Shown one piece after another: positions 45,077 to 55,900 of a stretch of 64,000 nucleotides of DNA. A program made the position numbers and the translations under genes. Under the pieces are notes generated by a model, which saw only the letters and a program-made list of their open reading frames with translations, was not told the origin of the DNA and made no database searches. The stretch covers positions 47,834 through 111,833 of the forward strand of contig NZ_JAYREK010000008.1 in assembly GCF_041908905.1 (NCBI RefSeq), in the 5' to 3' direction. The first letter of the stretch is position 1, and each line of letters opens with the position of its first letter. This DNA comes from Zoogloea sp041908905 (GTDB lineage: Bacteria > Pseudomonadota > Gammaproteobacteria > Burkholderiales > Rhodocyclaceae).

Positions 45077-46111
45077 TCAGGCCGCGGCCCGGGGTTTGGC
45101 GATCTCCTGCAGGCTCCAGCGCGGCCGCACGGCGAAACGGCCGTCCGAGGGCGCCACCTGCTCCCCGGCCATCAGGCGCATCGCACCGGCAAAGGCGATC
45201 ATCGCGCCGTTGTCGGTGCACAGCTCCAGCTCGGGGTAGAACACCCGCGCCTTGCGCTTCGCCGCTGCCGCATCGAGGGCCGCACGCAGCGCCAGGTTGG
45301 CCCCCACACCGCCAGCCACCACCAGCTGACGCAAGCCGCAATGGCGGAGCGCCGCCATCGCCTTGGCGACCAGTACCTCCACCGCCGCCGCCTGGAATTC
45401 GGCGGCCAGATCGGCCCGATCGGCCGGCGTGAAGTCCGGCGCGGTGGCGGCAGTCAGCACGGCGGTCTTGAGGCCGCTGAAACTGAAGTCGAAATCCTTG
45501 CTGTGCAACATCGGGCGCGGCAGCTTGAAGCGCCCGGGCCGGCCTTCGAGGGCCAGCTTCGCCAGCGCCGGGCCGCCAGGGTAAGGCAGGCCGATCAGCT
45601 TGGCGGTCTTGTCGAAGGCCTCGCCGGCGGCGTCATCGACAGTCTCGCCAAGCAGCACGTAATCACCGACACCGGAAACCCGCATCAGCTGCGTGTGCCC
45701 GCCCGAAACCAGCAGCGCCACGAACGGGAAGGCCGGCGGATCGGCGGACAGCAGCGGCGAGAGCAGATGCCCCTCGAGGTGATGCACCGGCAGGGTCGGC
45801 ACCCCCAGCGCAACCCCCAGCGCCTCGGCCACGCTCGAACCGACCAGCAGGGCGCCGGCCAGCCCGGGCCCGGCGGTGTAGGCGATCGCATCGACGTCGC
45901 CCATGGACAAGCCCGTCAGGGCCAGGGTCTCCCGCAGCAGCAGGGGCAGGCGCCGCACGTGGTCGCGGGAGGCGAGCTCCGGCACCACGCCGCCGTAGGC
46001 CGCATGGAGATCGATCTGGGAATGCAGCCGATGGCCGAGCAAGCCCTTGCCAGTGTCGTAAATGGCGACCCCAGTCTCGTCACAGGAGGTTTCGATACCC
46101 AGAACACGCAT
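45077..46111 (-). CDS. tsaD: tRNA N6-threonylcarbamoyladenosine transferase TsaD
   Basis: 344 residues of the ASKHA fold starting MRVLGIETSCDETGVAIYD. HHLEGHLLSPLL (metal-binding His pair, near 111) and SGGHTQL are diagnostic. It completes t6A37 modification of ANN-decoding tRNAs. Divergent from rpsU, the common arrangement. Confidence 0.96.
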   Translation of the reverse strand: MRVLGIETSCDETGVAIYDTGKGLLGHRLHSQIDLHAAYGGVVPELASRDHVRRLPLLLRETLALTGLSMGDVDAIAYTAGPGLAGALLVGSSVAEALGVALGVPTLPVHHLEGHLLSPLLSADPPAFPFVALLVSGGHTQLMRVSGVGDYVLLGETVDDAAGEAFDKTAKLIGLPYPGGPALAKLALEGRPGRFKLPRPMLHSKDFDFSFSGLKTAVLTAATAPDFTPADRADLAAEFQAAAVEVLVAKAMAALRHCGLRQLVVAGGVGANLALRAALDAAAAKRKARVFYPELELCTDNGAMIAFAGAMRLMAGEQVAPSDGRFAVRPRWSLQEIAKPRAAA

Positions 46112-46172
46112 GATCGGCCCGCGCAAAAATCAGGATTTTACCCGCCAACGGCCCACAAAGCGAAAAAGGGGC

Positions 46173-46201
46173 TTGGTTGTCTCCGGGGACTTCGTTATAC
46201 T
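46173..46201 (+). promoter_or_regulatory. Sigma-70 promoter of the rpsU-yqeY-dnaG region
   Basis: TTGGTT (46173-46178), a 17-base spacer and TATACT (46196-46201), 41 bases before the rpsU start codon and between divergent tsaD and rpsU. Confidence 0.7.
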
Positions 46202-46241
46202 CTTCGTTTTTCCGTCCAAAGAATTTTCGAGGAAGCACGCA

Positions 46242-46454
46242 ATGCCGGGTATCCGCGTCAAAGAAAACGAGCCGTTTGAAGTTGCCATCCGTCGCTTCAA
46301 GCGCACCATTGAAAAAGTGGGCCTGCTGCCCGAACTCCGCTCCCGCGAGTTCTACGAGAAGCCGACCGCCGAGCGCAAGCGCAAGCTGGCCGCCGCCGTC
46401 AAGCGCCACCACAAGCGCCTGCGCAGCCAGACCCTGCCGCCGAAGATGTACTAA
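46242..46454 (+). CDS. rpsU: 30S ribosomal protein S21
   Basis: 70 residues starting MPGIRVKENEPFEVAIRRFKR, basic throughout, ending LPPKMY. S21 helps the small subunit select mRNA. GAGGA lies 8 bases upstream of the ATG at 46242. It heads the macromolecular synthesis cluster and is followed by a terminator-like hairpin that could set its high expression apart from dnaG. Confidence 0.96.
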   Translation: MPGIRVKENEPFEVAIRRFKRTIEKVGLLPELRSREFYEKPTAERKRKLAAAVKRHHKRLRSQTLPPKMY

Positions 46455-46482
46455 GCAACACCCCGAGTACACGCTTCCCAAT

Positions 46483-46529
46483 CGCCACGCGATACGCGCT
46501 TCTGCGCGAGCGCGTGGCGTTTGCGTTTT
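46483..46529 (+). terminator. Terminator or attenuator after rpsU
   Basis: A strong stem (46483-46491 with 46511-46519, plus inner pairs) followed by TTTGCGTTTT. In E. coli a partial terminator lies between rpsU and dnaG. Confidence 0.75.
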
Positions 46530-46599
46530 GGTCCGCACGCTCGCAGCACACCTGCGCACAGCGTTCGCCCGTAGCAACCCACCGCCCGGAAAACCGCCC

Positions 46600-47046
46600 A
46601 TGTCCCTCAAGGTCCGCATCAACGAAGACATGAAAGCCGCCATGCGCGCCAAGGACAGCGCCCGCCTGTCCGCCCTGCGCCTGCTGCTCGCCGCCATCAA
46701 GCAAAAGGAAATCGACGAGCGCATCGAGCTGGACGACGGCGCCGTGCTCGCGGTGGTGGACAAGATGCTCAAGCAGCGCCGCGACTCCGCCGCCCAGTAC
46801 GAAGGCGCCCAGCGCTTCGACCTGGCCAGCGCCGAGCGCTTCGAGATCGACGTGCTGTCCGCCTACAAGCCCGCGGGCCTCAGCGCCGACGAGATCGCCG
46901 CCGCCATCGATGCCGCCGTGGCCGCCACCGGCGCCAGCGGTCCCGCCGACATGGGCAAGCTGATGGCCGTCCTCAAGCCGCAGCTGGCCGGCAAGGCCGA
47001 CATGGCCGACGTTTCAAAGCTGGTGAAATCCCGCCTCAGCAACTAG
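46600..47046 (+). CDS. yqeY: YqeY family (GatB/YqeY tail) protein
   Basis: 148 residues starting MSLKVRINEDMKAAMRAKDSARLSALRLLLAAIKQKEID. The all-alpha YqeY domain resembles the tail of GatB and is thought to bind tRNA; precise function is not known. Conserved between rpsU and dnaG in many proteobacteria. The ATG at 46600 matches the family start. Confidence 0.93.
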   Translation: MSLKVRINEDMKAAMRAKDSARLSALRLLLAAIKQKEIDERIELDDGAVLAVVDKMLKQRRDSAAQYEGAQRFDLASAERFEIDVLSAYKPAGLSADEIAAAIDAAVAATGASGPADMGKLMAVLKPQLAGKADMADVSKLVKSRLSN

Positions 47047-47086
47047 GATTCATGCACACGGCGCCCTTCCGCGCCGGCAGCCCTCC

Positions 47087-48922
47087 ATGATCCCGCAATC
47101 CTTCATCCAGGATCTGCTCGCCCGCGTTGACATCGTCGAAGTCGTCGAACGCTACCTGCCGCTCAAGAAGGGCGGCATAAATTATTTCGCCTGCTGCCCC
47201 TTCCACGGCGAAAAATCCGCCTCCTTCTCGGTCAGCCCCAGCAAGCAGTTCTACCACTGCTTCGGCTGCGGCGCCCACGGCAGCGCGATCAGCTTCCTGA
47301 TGGAGTACAGCGGGCTGGGCTTCGTCGACGCGGTCAAGGAGCTGGCCGGCACGGTGGGCATGGAAGTCCCGCAGGACGACTTCAAGCCCAACGCCAACCA
47401 CGCCCGCGACCAGTCGCTGACCGAACTCATGGCCCAGGCGGCGCGCTTCTACAAGGAGCAACTCAAGCGCAGCGCAGTGGCCATCGATTACCTCAAGCAG
47501 CGCGGCCTCACCGGCGAGATCGCCGCCCGCTACGGGCTCGGCTACGCCCCCGAGGGCTGGCAGGCCCTGCAGGCCGCCTTCGCCGACTACAAGGCCGCCG
47601 GCCTGCTCGAATGCGGCCTGGTCCTCGAAAACGACGAAGGCCGCCGCTACGACCGTTTCCGCGACCGCATCATGTTCCCTATCCAGGACCAGCGCGGCAA
47701 CGTGATCGGCTTCGGGGGCCGCGTGCTCGGCAAGGGCGAACCCAAGTACCTCAACTCGCCCGAAACCCCCATCTTCGAGAAGGGGCGCGAACTCTACGGC
47801 CTCGTCCAGGCCCGCCAGAGCATCCGCGACCAGGAGTGCGTGCTGGTGGTAGAGGGCTACATGGACGTGGTCGGCCTCGCCCAGTTCGGCGTCGGCAACG
47901 CGGTCGCAACCCTCGGCACCGCCGCCACGCCCCACCACATCCAGAAGCTGCTGCGCCTGACCGACCGGGTGGTGTTCTGCTTCGACGGCGACGCCGCAGG
48001 CCGCCGCGCCGCCGGGCGCGCCCTCGAGGTAAGCCTCGAGCACCTGGCCGACAACAAGACCCTCAGCTTCCTGTTCCTCCCCGAGGAGCATGACCCGGAC
48101 AGCTTCGTCCGCGCCGAGGGGCCCGACGCCTTCCGCGCCGCGATGAACCGCGCGCTGCCGCTGGCCGAATTCCTGCTGGCCGAGCTCAAGAAGGACATCG
48201 ACCTCGGCACCGCCGAAGGCTGCGCCAGGCTGGTTCACGAAGCCAAGCCGCTGGTCACCCGGATCGCCGCCCCGCTGCTGCGCCTGCAGGTCATCAAGAT
48301 GCTGGCCGAGGCCGCCGGCTTCACCCAGGCAGAGGTCGAGCAGGCCTTCGGCCTCAAGGCGGCCACGGCGCCGCGCCGTTTCGACGACGCCCCACCCTTC
48401 GAGGGCGGCGGCTTCAGGGGCAGGCAGGATTTCCGCGGCCGGGGCCGCAACGCCCTGCCCCGCCTGGCACCGCGACAGAAGCCGCTGTCGGCCATCGAGA
48501 CCCTGCTCAAACTGATCATCCAGCACCCGGTGTGGGCAGCCCGGCTGCCCATCGACCTGCTCCCCGACGACAGCCCCGAAGGCCGGGCGCTGCGCGCCAT
48601 CGTCGACGCCATGAGCGTCGGCGAACTGCCCACCCACGGCATCGGCGCCCTGCTCGAACATTACCGCGGCAGCCCCCACGCCGAGGCCATCGACCGGATG
48701 GCCGGCCAGCTCGCCGACACGCCCTTCGACGAAGTGACGATTGAACCCTTGCTCAACGACACGCTCAAGAAGCTGGAAGCCGATGCCGTCAGCCGGGAAA
48801 TCGACGCCCTGACCGCCCGCGAACGGGAAAACGGGCTGACACCCGCCGAGCGGCGTCAGCTCGCCGAGTTACTACTGCACAAACAGAAACTCCGAACCCC
48901 TGCAAAAGTGCGGGATTCGTAA
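47087..48922 (+). CDS. dnaG: DNA primase DnaG
   Basis: 611 residues. The CHC2 zinc ribbon (CPFHGEKSASF, then CFGCGAHG; about 40-65) is followed by the catalytic core with Toprim motifs VVEGYMDV (near 265) and FDGDAAGRRA (near 305). The C-terminal third is the DnaB-interaction region. It synthesises replication primers. The rpoD promoter overlaps its 3' end. Confidence 0.97.
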   Translation: MIPQSFIQDLLARVDIVEVVERYLPLKKGGINYFACCPFHGEKSASFSVSPSKQFYHCFGCGAHGSAISFLMEYSGLGFVDAVKELAGTVGMEVPQDDFKPNANHARDQSLTELMAQAARFYKEQLKRSAVAIDYLKQRGLTGEIAARYGLGYAPEGWQALQAAFADYKAAGLLECGLVLENDEGRRYDRFRDRIMFPIQDQRGNVIGFGGRVLGKGEPKYLNSPETPIFEKGRELYGLVQARQSIRDQECVLVVEGYMDVVGLAQFGVGNAVATLGTAATPHHIQKLLRLTDRVVFCFDGDAAGRRAAGRALEVSLEHLADNKTLSFLFLPEEHDPDSFVRAEGPDAFRAAMNRALPLAEFLLAELKKDIDLGTAEGCARLVHEAKPLVTRIAAPLLRLQVIKMLAEAAGFTQAEVEQAFGLKAATAPRRFDDAPPFEGGGFRGRQDFRGRGRNALPRLAPRQKPLSAIETLLKLIIQHPVWAARLPIDLLPDDSPEGRALRAIVDAMSVGELPTHGIGALLEHYRGSPHAEAIDRMAGQLADTPFDEVTIEPLLNDTLKKLEADAVSREIDALTARERENGLTPAERRQLAELLLHKQKLRTPAKVRDS

Positions 48923-48928
48923 TATAAT
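48900..48928 (+). promoter_or_regulatory. Likely promoter of rpoD inside the end of dnaG
   Basis: A perfect TATAAT at 48923-48928, with CTGCAA at 48900-48905 after a 17-base spacer (weak -35). A 10-bp palindrome TTTCGCGAAA follows at 48935-48944. Confidence 0.55.
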
Positions 48929-48998
48929 TTTCGGTTTCGCGAAATTCGCTCGCCGAGACCTTACAGACTACCGCTCGGACGACCAATCGAGGACAACC

Positions 48999-50957
<1,959 letters not shown>

Positions 50958-50993
50958 TCCACCCAGGCCGCCACCGCGGCCCCACCGTTTTAC

Positions 50994-51070
50994 GGGCCCA
51001 TAGCTCAGTCGGTTAGAGCAGGCGACTCATAATCGCTTGGTCGCGGGTTCAAGTCCTGCTGGGCCCACCA
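50994..51070 (+). tRNA. tRNA-Ile2 (anticodon CAU, expected lysidine-modified)
   Basis: 77 bases with a 7-bp acceptor stem (50994-51000 with 51060-51066), discriminator A and encoded CCA at 51068-51070. The anticodon is CAU. The anticodon arm and variable region (GGCGACTCATAATCGC, TTGGTCGC) match the minor isoleucine tRNA of E. coli (ileX) rather than tRNA-Met, so TilS should convert the first anticodon base to lysidine to read AUA. It lies just after rpoD and marks the edge of the phage-like element. Confidence 0.88.
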
Positions 51071-51086
51071 GCAACATCAAGCACTT

Positions 51087-51119
51087 AGGCCAATCCTTCG
51101 GGGTTGGCCTTTTGCTTTT
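51087..51119 (+). terminator. Rho-independent terminator after tRNA-Ile2
   Basis: A 10-bp stem (51087-51096 with 51101-51110, one G-U pair) with a UUCG tetraloop, followed by TTTTGCTTTT. Confidence 0.85.
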
Positions 51120-51199
51120 CGGACTTCGTGTAGCCACTGTGTAGCCAAATCCAGACGGTCGGCTTCCTCTCCCTCGCCCGACTCCCGCCGCCGCCAACG

Positions 51200-51221
51200 A
51201 AAAACCCGCCACGCGGGCGGG
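51200..51221 (-). terminator. Minus-strand terminator at the end of the phage-like gene run
   Basis: Read on the minus strand, CCCGCC (51221-51216) and GGCGGG (51210-51205) form a stem around a 5-base loop, followed by five T. It ends the leftward transcription before the tRNA. Confidence 0.75.
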
Positions 51222-51236
51222 ATGGTTGTGGGGTGT

Positions 51237-51250
51237 CCCCAAATTTGGGG
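51237..51250. repeat. 14-bp perfect palindrome
   Basis: CCCCAAATTTGGGG is a perfect palindrome six bases beyond the stop of the last small gene of the element. Function unknown; it could be a protein-binding site. Confidence 0.8.
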
Positions 51251-51255
51251 CGGCT

Positions 51256-51357
51256 TCAGTCCAGCAGCCGGCGAGCTACCGCGTCGAGGTCTTCGGGCGC
51301 CATGTGCGGCTCGGCGTGCTGATACAGCTTCTCCAGGGCGTCAGATAGGGTTCTCAT
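51256..51357 (-). CDS. Very small phage-type protein
   Basis: 33 residues, MRTLSDALEKLYQHAEPH then a helical C-terminus with DLDAVARRLLD. The ATG overlaps the stop of the upstream gene (ATGA), the same coupling used along this gene run, which is the main evidence that it is translated. I do not recognise the family. Confidence 0.55.
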   Translation of the reverse strand: MRTLSDALEKLYQHAEPHMAPEDLDAVARRLLD

Positions 51358-51680
51358 GACGCCGACCTCCCCGAAGCCCTGCCCAGGGCCGCGGCAAGCG
51401 CATCGATGGCCCGGTCGCAGGCGGCCATGCGGGCCGGGCTGTCATCGGCCAGCACGCCCACCGTGAGAAAGCCGCAATCGATCCAAGCGAAGACCTCCGC
51501 CGCGGCGGCGTGCAGCTCGGGGGCGGCTGCGATCAAGGCTTCGTTGCCGTCCGCCTGGTCGAGGCCCACGCCCCCCGAGAAGACTTCGCAGACGGTCACG
51601 GCATTCAGGCCGGTGCCGGCGGCAATGGTGCGATGGCCGGCACGACGCCAGGGGCCGGGGGTGAAGGCCGGGGCGCTCAT
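51354..51680 (-). CDS. Phage-type hypothetical protein
   Basis: 108 residues starting MSAPAFTPGPWR, with DGNEALIAAAPELHAAAAEVF further on. The FTPGPW start and the N-x-LIAAAPEL helix are a pattern common in small phage and prophage proteins of unknown role. The ATG at 51680 overlaps the stop of the upstream gene by 4 bases. A longer frame upstream has no similarity. Confidence 0.75.
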   Translation of the reverse strand: MSAPAFTPGPWRRAGHRTIAAGTGLNAVTVCEVFSGGVGLDQADGNEALIAAAPELHAAAAEVFAWIDCGFLTVGVLADDSPARMAACDRAIDALAAALGRASGRSAS

Positions 51681-51976
51681 GCTGCACCCCCTTCGGTTTC
51701 GTCGTCCTCGAAGGTCATGACGGCCACCAGCACGCCCCGCGCATCGTCTTGACCCGCCCACAGCTCCAGGCGATCACCCACCAGCACCATGCGGCCTTCG
51801 GCGGGCCGAATCGTCGGATCAATGTGAAGCAGTTCGCCGGGCAGGATGACGCGGCGCGGCGTCTGGATGCGCTCGGTTGCCCACAGGCAGAAAGTCGGCG
51901 GGGCGAAGTAGATGGGGGAACTGAGGGCGCGCTCGATGTTTGCGGCAGGCGCGGCGGCGTTGATGGCGGCCATCAT
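51677..51976 (-). CDS. Hypothetical phage protein
   Basis: 99 residues. Alternating hydrophobic and charged residues (RVILPGELLHIDPTIRP, RMVLVGDRLELWAGQDD, GVLVAVMTFEDDE) suggest a small beta-rich protein. No family recognised. Both ends overlap neighbours by 4 bases, so it is coupled within the DUF3077-led run. Confidence 0.65.
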   Translation of the reverse strand: MMAAINAAAPAANIERALSSPIYFAPPTFCLWATERIQTPRRVILPGELLHIDPTIRPAEGRMVLVGDRLELWAGQDDARGVLVAVMTFEDDETEGGAA

Positions 51977-52272
51977 TCGCCCCCTTCCTGATTCTCGGTG
52001 GGCGCGGCCAGGCCGGCCGCATCCACGACCGCCTTCACGGCCTCGAGCTGGAAGACCGCCCCGAACAGGGCCTCGTCGTCGTGCTCCATCGCGGCACCGC
52101 GAACGGTGCGCAGGGCCGATGCCAGGAGGCAGGAAGCGATTTCAAGGGCGTCCTCTACGGAGACGCCAGGGCGCACGGCAAACAGGTGTTGCTGGGCCGG
52201 ATTGCAGGAATGGAAGGTTTTGGAGGCGGTAACGGGGGCGGGCGCGGCGGTGCTGGTGTCGGTCTTGGACAT
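51973..52272 (-). CDS. DUF3077-like phage protein
   Basis: 99 residues from the ATG at 52272, with AAGGAG 8 bases upstream. HLFAVRPGVSVEDALEIASCLLASA and the acidic helix after it match my memory of the DUF3077 family of prophage-associated proteins of unknown function. It is the first gene after a C4-type RNA structure, whose presumed pairing target lies 34-48 bases before this start codon, so its translation may be controlled by that RNA. Confidence 0.7.
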   Translation of the reverse strand: MSKTDTSTAAPAPVTASKTFHSCNPAQQHLFAVRPGVSVEDALEIASCLLASALRTVRGAAMEHDDEALFGAVFQLEAVKAVVDAAGLAAPTENQEGGE

Positions 52273-52299
52273 GGTGATGCTCCTTGGCTTGCGGTGATG

Positions 52300-52403
52300 T
52301 TCTCCGCAGCCCCTTCCTACGGGGGCGGCGGAACCGTGCGGGGGTAGGAATACCGGGCCAAGGTCCGGCCAGCCTCGCGGCTGCCCCGCACGGCCCGCCA
52401 TTG
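52300..52403 (-). ncRNA. C4-type antisense RNA with adjacent target sequences
   Basis: On the minus strand a long closing stem (52399-52384 with 52343-52327: GGCGGGCCGTGCGGGG against a near-perfect partner) encloses one hairpin with a GCGA loop (52383-52370) and a second G+C hairpin (about 52368-52353). Two segments can pair with sequences just downstream: GCAGCC (52384-52379) with GGCTGC (52311-52306), and TTCCTAC (52350-52344) with GTAGGAA (52320-52314). The two targets are adjacent and in the correct antiparallel order. This is the design of the C4 antisense RNA of phages P1/P7 and the C4 motif in prophages. Confidence 0.72.
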
Positions 52404-52430
52404 AACAGGCGCAACCATGCTGCCGACGTG

Positions 52431-52452
52431 AAAAAGCCGCGTCGTGCGCGGC
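52431..52452 (-). terminator. Minus-strand terminator before the C4-type RNA
   Basis: GCCGCG (52452-52447 read on the minus strand) pairs with CGCGGC (52441-52436) and is followed by five T. It separates the polyvalent-protein run from the C4/DUF3077 run. Confidence 0.75.
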
Positions 52453-52539
52453 CTCATCGGCCTTGGCTCTCCGGGTTCCTACGCCCGGCCCCTGTTGTCT
52501 CAGGGGCGCTCGAAGTATCAGCCGGGCATCATGCAGTCG

Positions 52540-52707
52540 TCAAGCCCCTTGCTGATTATTTCGGGCGCCCTCGGCTTCCCGCTCCGCCCGCTTCGCCTTG
52601 CGGCTGTGCATCACCGCCAGCGACTTCACCAGCTTCTGCCGCTCTGCCGGCGTCAGCTTGGCGAGTGCCGCCCGGCCCTGTTCGATCTGCTCTTTCCTCA
52701 CGATCAC
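52540..52707 (-). CDS. Small basic helical protein
   Basis: 55 residues from a GTG start (52707) preceded by AAAGGA; a second GTG at 52701 is possible. The sequence is highly charged and helical (KEQIEQGRAALAKLTPAERQ, then MHSRKAKRAEREAE). No family recognised. It lies 26 bases after the HTH gene and 88 bases before a terminator, in line with the rest of the run. Confidence 0.6.
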   Translation of the reverse strand: MIVRKEQIEQGRAALAKLTPAERQKLVKSLAVMHSRKAKRAEREAEGARNNQQGA

Positions 52708-52733
52708 CCCGTTTTCCTTTCAAGCTGTACCCG

Positions 52734-52988
52734 CTACCTGAGCGGATAGGCTTCGGCCCGGTGCTCGGCCCCACCCCGGCGGGCGCCCCCGGTGGGCTTG
52801 CCCTCGCCCCGTGCGGCTGTCTGGGTGGAAATCTGCCGCTCGATGAAGGCCAGCACGTCCCGCTCCATCAGCACATAGGCACGGCCGATCTTGGCGGCCG
52901 GCAGGCGCCCGTCGCGCGCCATCGCCTCAACGGTTCGAGGATTCACCTTCATCAGGGCCGCGGCGCCCCGTAGATCCAGCGTCGTCAT
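52734..52988 (-). CDS. MerR/excisionase-type helix-turn-helix protein
   Basis: 84 residues. LDLRGAAALMKVNPRTVEAMARDGRLPAAKIGRAYVLMERDVLAFIERQ is a complete DNA-binding winged helix of the excisionase/HTH_17 type (residues 4-52), followed by a basic disordered tail. It lies directly after the polyvalent protein gene. It may regulate the element or act in excision. Confidence 0.82.
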   Translation of the reverse strand: MTTLDLRGAAALMKVNPRTVEAMARDGRLPAAKIGRAYVLMERDVLAFIERQISTQTAARGEGKPTGGARRGGAEHRAEAYPLR

Positions 52989-55900
52989 TCAAACCCCTCC
53001 TTCCAACGCGGCCACCCGCTCATTGAACCGCTTCATCACGGACGTGATGCGCGCATCGATCATCTTCACCCGCGCCGTTTGCCCACCATTCACGGCTTCG
53101 CTCTTCATCTCGCGGAGCTTGCGGATCTCGCTCTCGGCCCTCAGCGGGCCGCCCAGGCCAAGCCGGGCCACCGGGTGCTCGGCAAGGTAGCCTGCCACGT
53201 CGCCGCCGTCCTTGCGCCGGCCCTGGATCTCGGCCCGGTGCAGGTTGAGGGCCTTCAGGTTTGCGTAGAAGCGCGCGCCCTCGCTGGCCTGCCCGGTGGT
53301 GTCGCCGTAGAAGCGGCCCAGCAAGGGCACCTTGTGCGCCGGCAGTTCCTCGCCGGTCATCATGCTCGTGACGGTCTGCTCCGCCTTCAGCGCCTCGCGG
53401 CCAACGCCCCCCGTTACCTGCCCAATGAGGTAGTCGATCTGATCCGGGGTCGGCGAGAAGAAGCCCGGCTTGTAGGCGGTGCCGCCGCTCGCCAGGTTTG
53501 CCCAATAGGCAACGGCCTTGCTCAGTGCGCTGGCGGTGTCCCTCGCCCGGGTGTGGCCCGGGGTCGGGTGAAGGCCGCTCATGTCCTCGCGGGCGATAGG
53601 CTTGCCGGTCCAGTCCCGGTTCTCGGCCAGGGCCGCCAGCGGGTCGAGCGCCGTCGGCGCCAGGGTCTGCATCGAAAGACCGGCGTTGCCGATCGGGTTG
53701 AAGGTGTCGGCCAGCATGCCCAGGATGTCGGCGATTCGCTTGGGGGTGTCCTTGAATCCCCCGATGGCCCACTCCGTGGCAATCCGGCTCATGCCCGGGA
53801 TGACGTGGTAACCGAGAGGCAGCGGAACCGAAAGGTATTTGCCATCCGCCAGGGGGATGACGATGGAGCGCTCGCGCACAAACTCGGGCGGGTCGTCGTC
53901 ATCGAAGCCGGCGCCGGCCAACACCAGCGCCTGCAGCACGCCCAGCGCCAGCCCGCCGCCGATGATCTTCCGGCCGATGGGGCCGTTCAGGGTCTGCAGC
54001 ATGCGGGCGGAGCCCTGCATCGAGGCGTTGAAGAAGGCGTACAGGGCGCCGGCCTGAGTCGCGACCTGCCCCTTGCGGTTGAAATTCACCGTCAGGTTCT
54101 TGGCGAGGCTGGCGGCCTTCTGCTTCGATAGGCCACGATCAAGCGCGGCCTTGTAGGCGGCCAGTCGAAACCCGTTCTCCATCATGTCGTTGTAGTCGGA
54201 CAGCCACCCGAAGAGGCCCTCGGCCTTCTTCTGCGCCACCTCCGCCGGCACCTTCAGCGCCCCCTTGGCGGTGAAGATCTTCCCGAGCGGGCCATCCATC
54301 CAGGCCGCCGGGTCAAGCTCCCGCCGCAGGGCTTCGGCCCGGGCTTGGCTGTTCGCGAACTGGTCGCGGAATCCCGTCTGCCCGCCGGCCTTCTGGAAGT
54401 CCTCGAAGAGGCGCGCCCATTCATCGGTCGGGGCGGTCTCCCCCGCGCGCTCGGCACGCAGGGCGGCATAGATGCCGCGCATCGCCGGCAGCGCCCCGGC
54501 CAACACCTTCTTCTCGTCGCCACGAATGGGCGTGGTCGAGAGCTGCAGCAAGGCCGCTTGCCCGTCGCGCAGGGCATTGACGATGCCGAAGATCGGGTTG
54601 TACTGGGTATTCACCGCGGCAAACCATCGGGTGATCTTCGAGGACACCTGAAGCAGCCGGCCCAACTGGTCGGCGTCCAGGTTCTTCAGCGCCCCCGCCA
54701 TCCGCTGCGCCCGCTCGTCCCGGTGGTTGAAGAACACGAAGCGATCCCGCCCATTGACCCGCACGGAAAGCACATTGTCGCGGCCGCGCAAGGTCGGATT
54801 GATCCGCTCCGCAACCAGGCCGGTAGCCGGGTTGATGTAGCGCTCCACCGGCTCCCGCGCGAAGCTCTGCGCGTCGGCCGGGTCGAGCCCCAGGGAAGCC
54901 AGCTCGTCGGCGATCTTCTGGCGCTCTGCCGGCTTCATGGCCTTGGCCTCGTCAGGGTTGATCGGCAGCCAGAAGTCAGGGTTGGGCGACTTGAGGGCGA
55001 GGGCGTAAAGCGCTTGGGCGACGCGGTTTTTCTCGGCCCGCACGATGGTGCGCTCGCGCTGCAGGGCGACGTTTGCCAGGATGTCCACCACCGCCCGGGT
55101 GCTGCCGGTGCGGCGCTTGGCAGCCGTCCCCCGGACGCTGAAGCCTTGGCCCGTTCCAAGCCCGCCTTGCTCCGCATCCTCGCGATGCAGCGGGACATAA
55201 TGCCGATACGCGGCCTCCCATGCCTTCACCGTCTCCGCGGTCTCAAGCCCGGATTCCACCAGCAGCCGGCGGGTGCTGGCGTTGATTGCATCCACCTGCG
55301 CGGCCAGCGAGTCGAACACCTTGCGGCGCTCCGGCGCCAGCGCAGCCATGAAGGCGGCGGCCTCCTGGTTGGTCATGCCCGAGCCGCCATCCTGCAAGCC
55401 GGGATTGTCCGGGTTGGCCCGGGCGATGTGGGCGTTTGCCTCCGGGGCGTGGCGGGCGTGCAGAAAGCGCTCAAACTCCGCCAGGGTCACGCGGTTCAAG
55501 CGCATGCGCGTGATAAGCGGGCGCATCTCCTTCGAGAGAAAATCCTTGACGCCCTTCGCGCTGCGGCCGTGGAAGAGCTCTTCCTGCAGGTAGGGGTTCC
55601 ACTCGTCGGCAATCGTGCCGACCCTCGCCTCGATGGCGTCGATCACCCGCTTCGTGTCGATCTGCTTGTTCTGCAGGGTGTAGATGAGCGCGTCCTTGTC
55701 GATCCGTCCGCCGAAGAGCTTGGAGGGCTCCGGCGCTTCCCAGGCGGCGGCGATCGTCGCAGCGGGGCGGGCGTGTTTGCCGGCCCGGCCCGGCGCCCCG
55801 CTCTTCGACGCCCACGCCCCGGCCTCGTCCAGCGTCAGCACCTTGCCGCGGGCGGCCTTGCCCACGCCGGCCATCGCGTAGGCCACCAGATCATCAACGG

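Noticed and set aside
50994..51070. tRNA-Met call for the CAU anticodon
   Set aside because: The anticodon arm and variable loop match the minor tRNA-Ile2, not elongator or initiator tRNA-Met.
51027..51242. 71-codon minus-strand frame crossing the tRNA
   Set aside because: It is largely the complement of the tRNA and its terminator (the GPAGLEPAT string is a well-known artefact of tRNA reverse strands).
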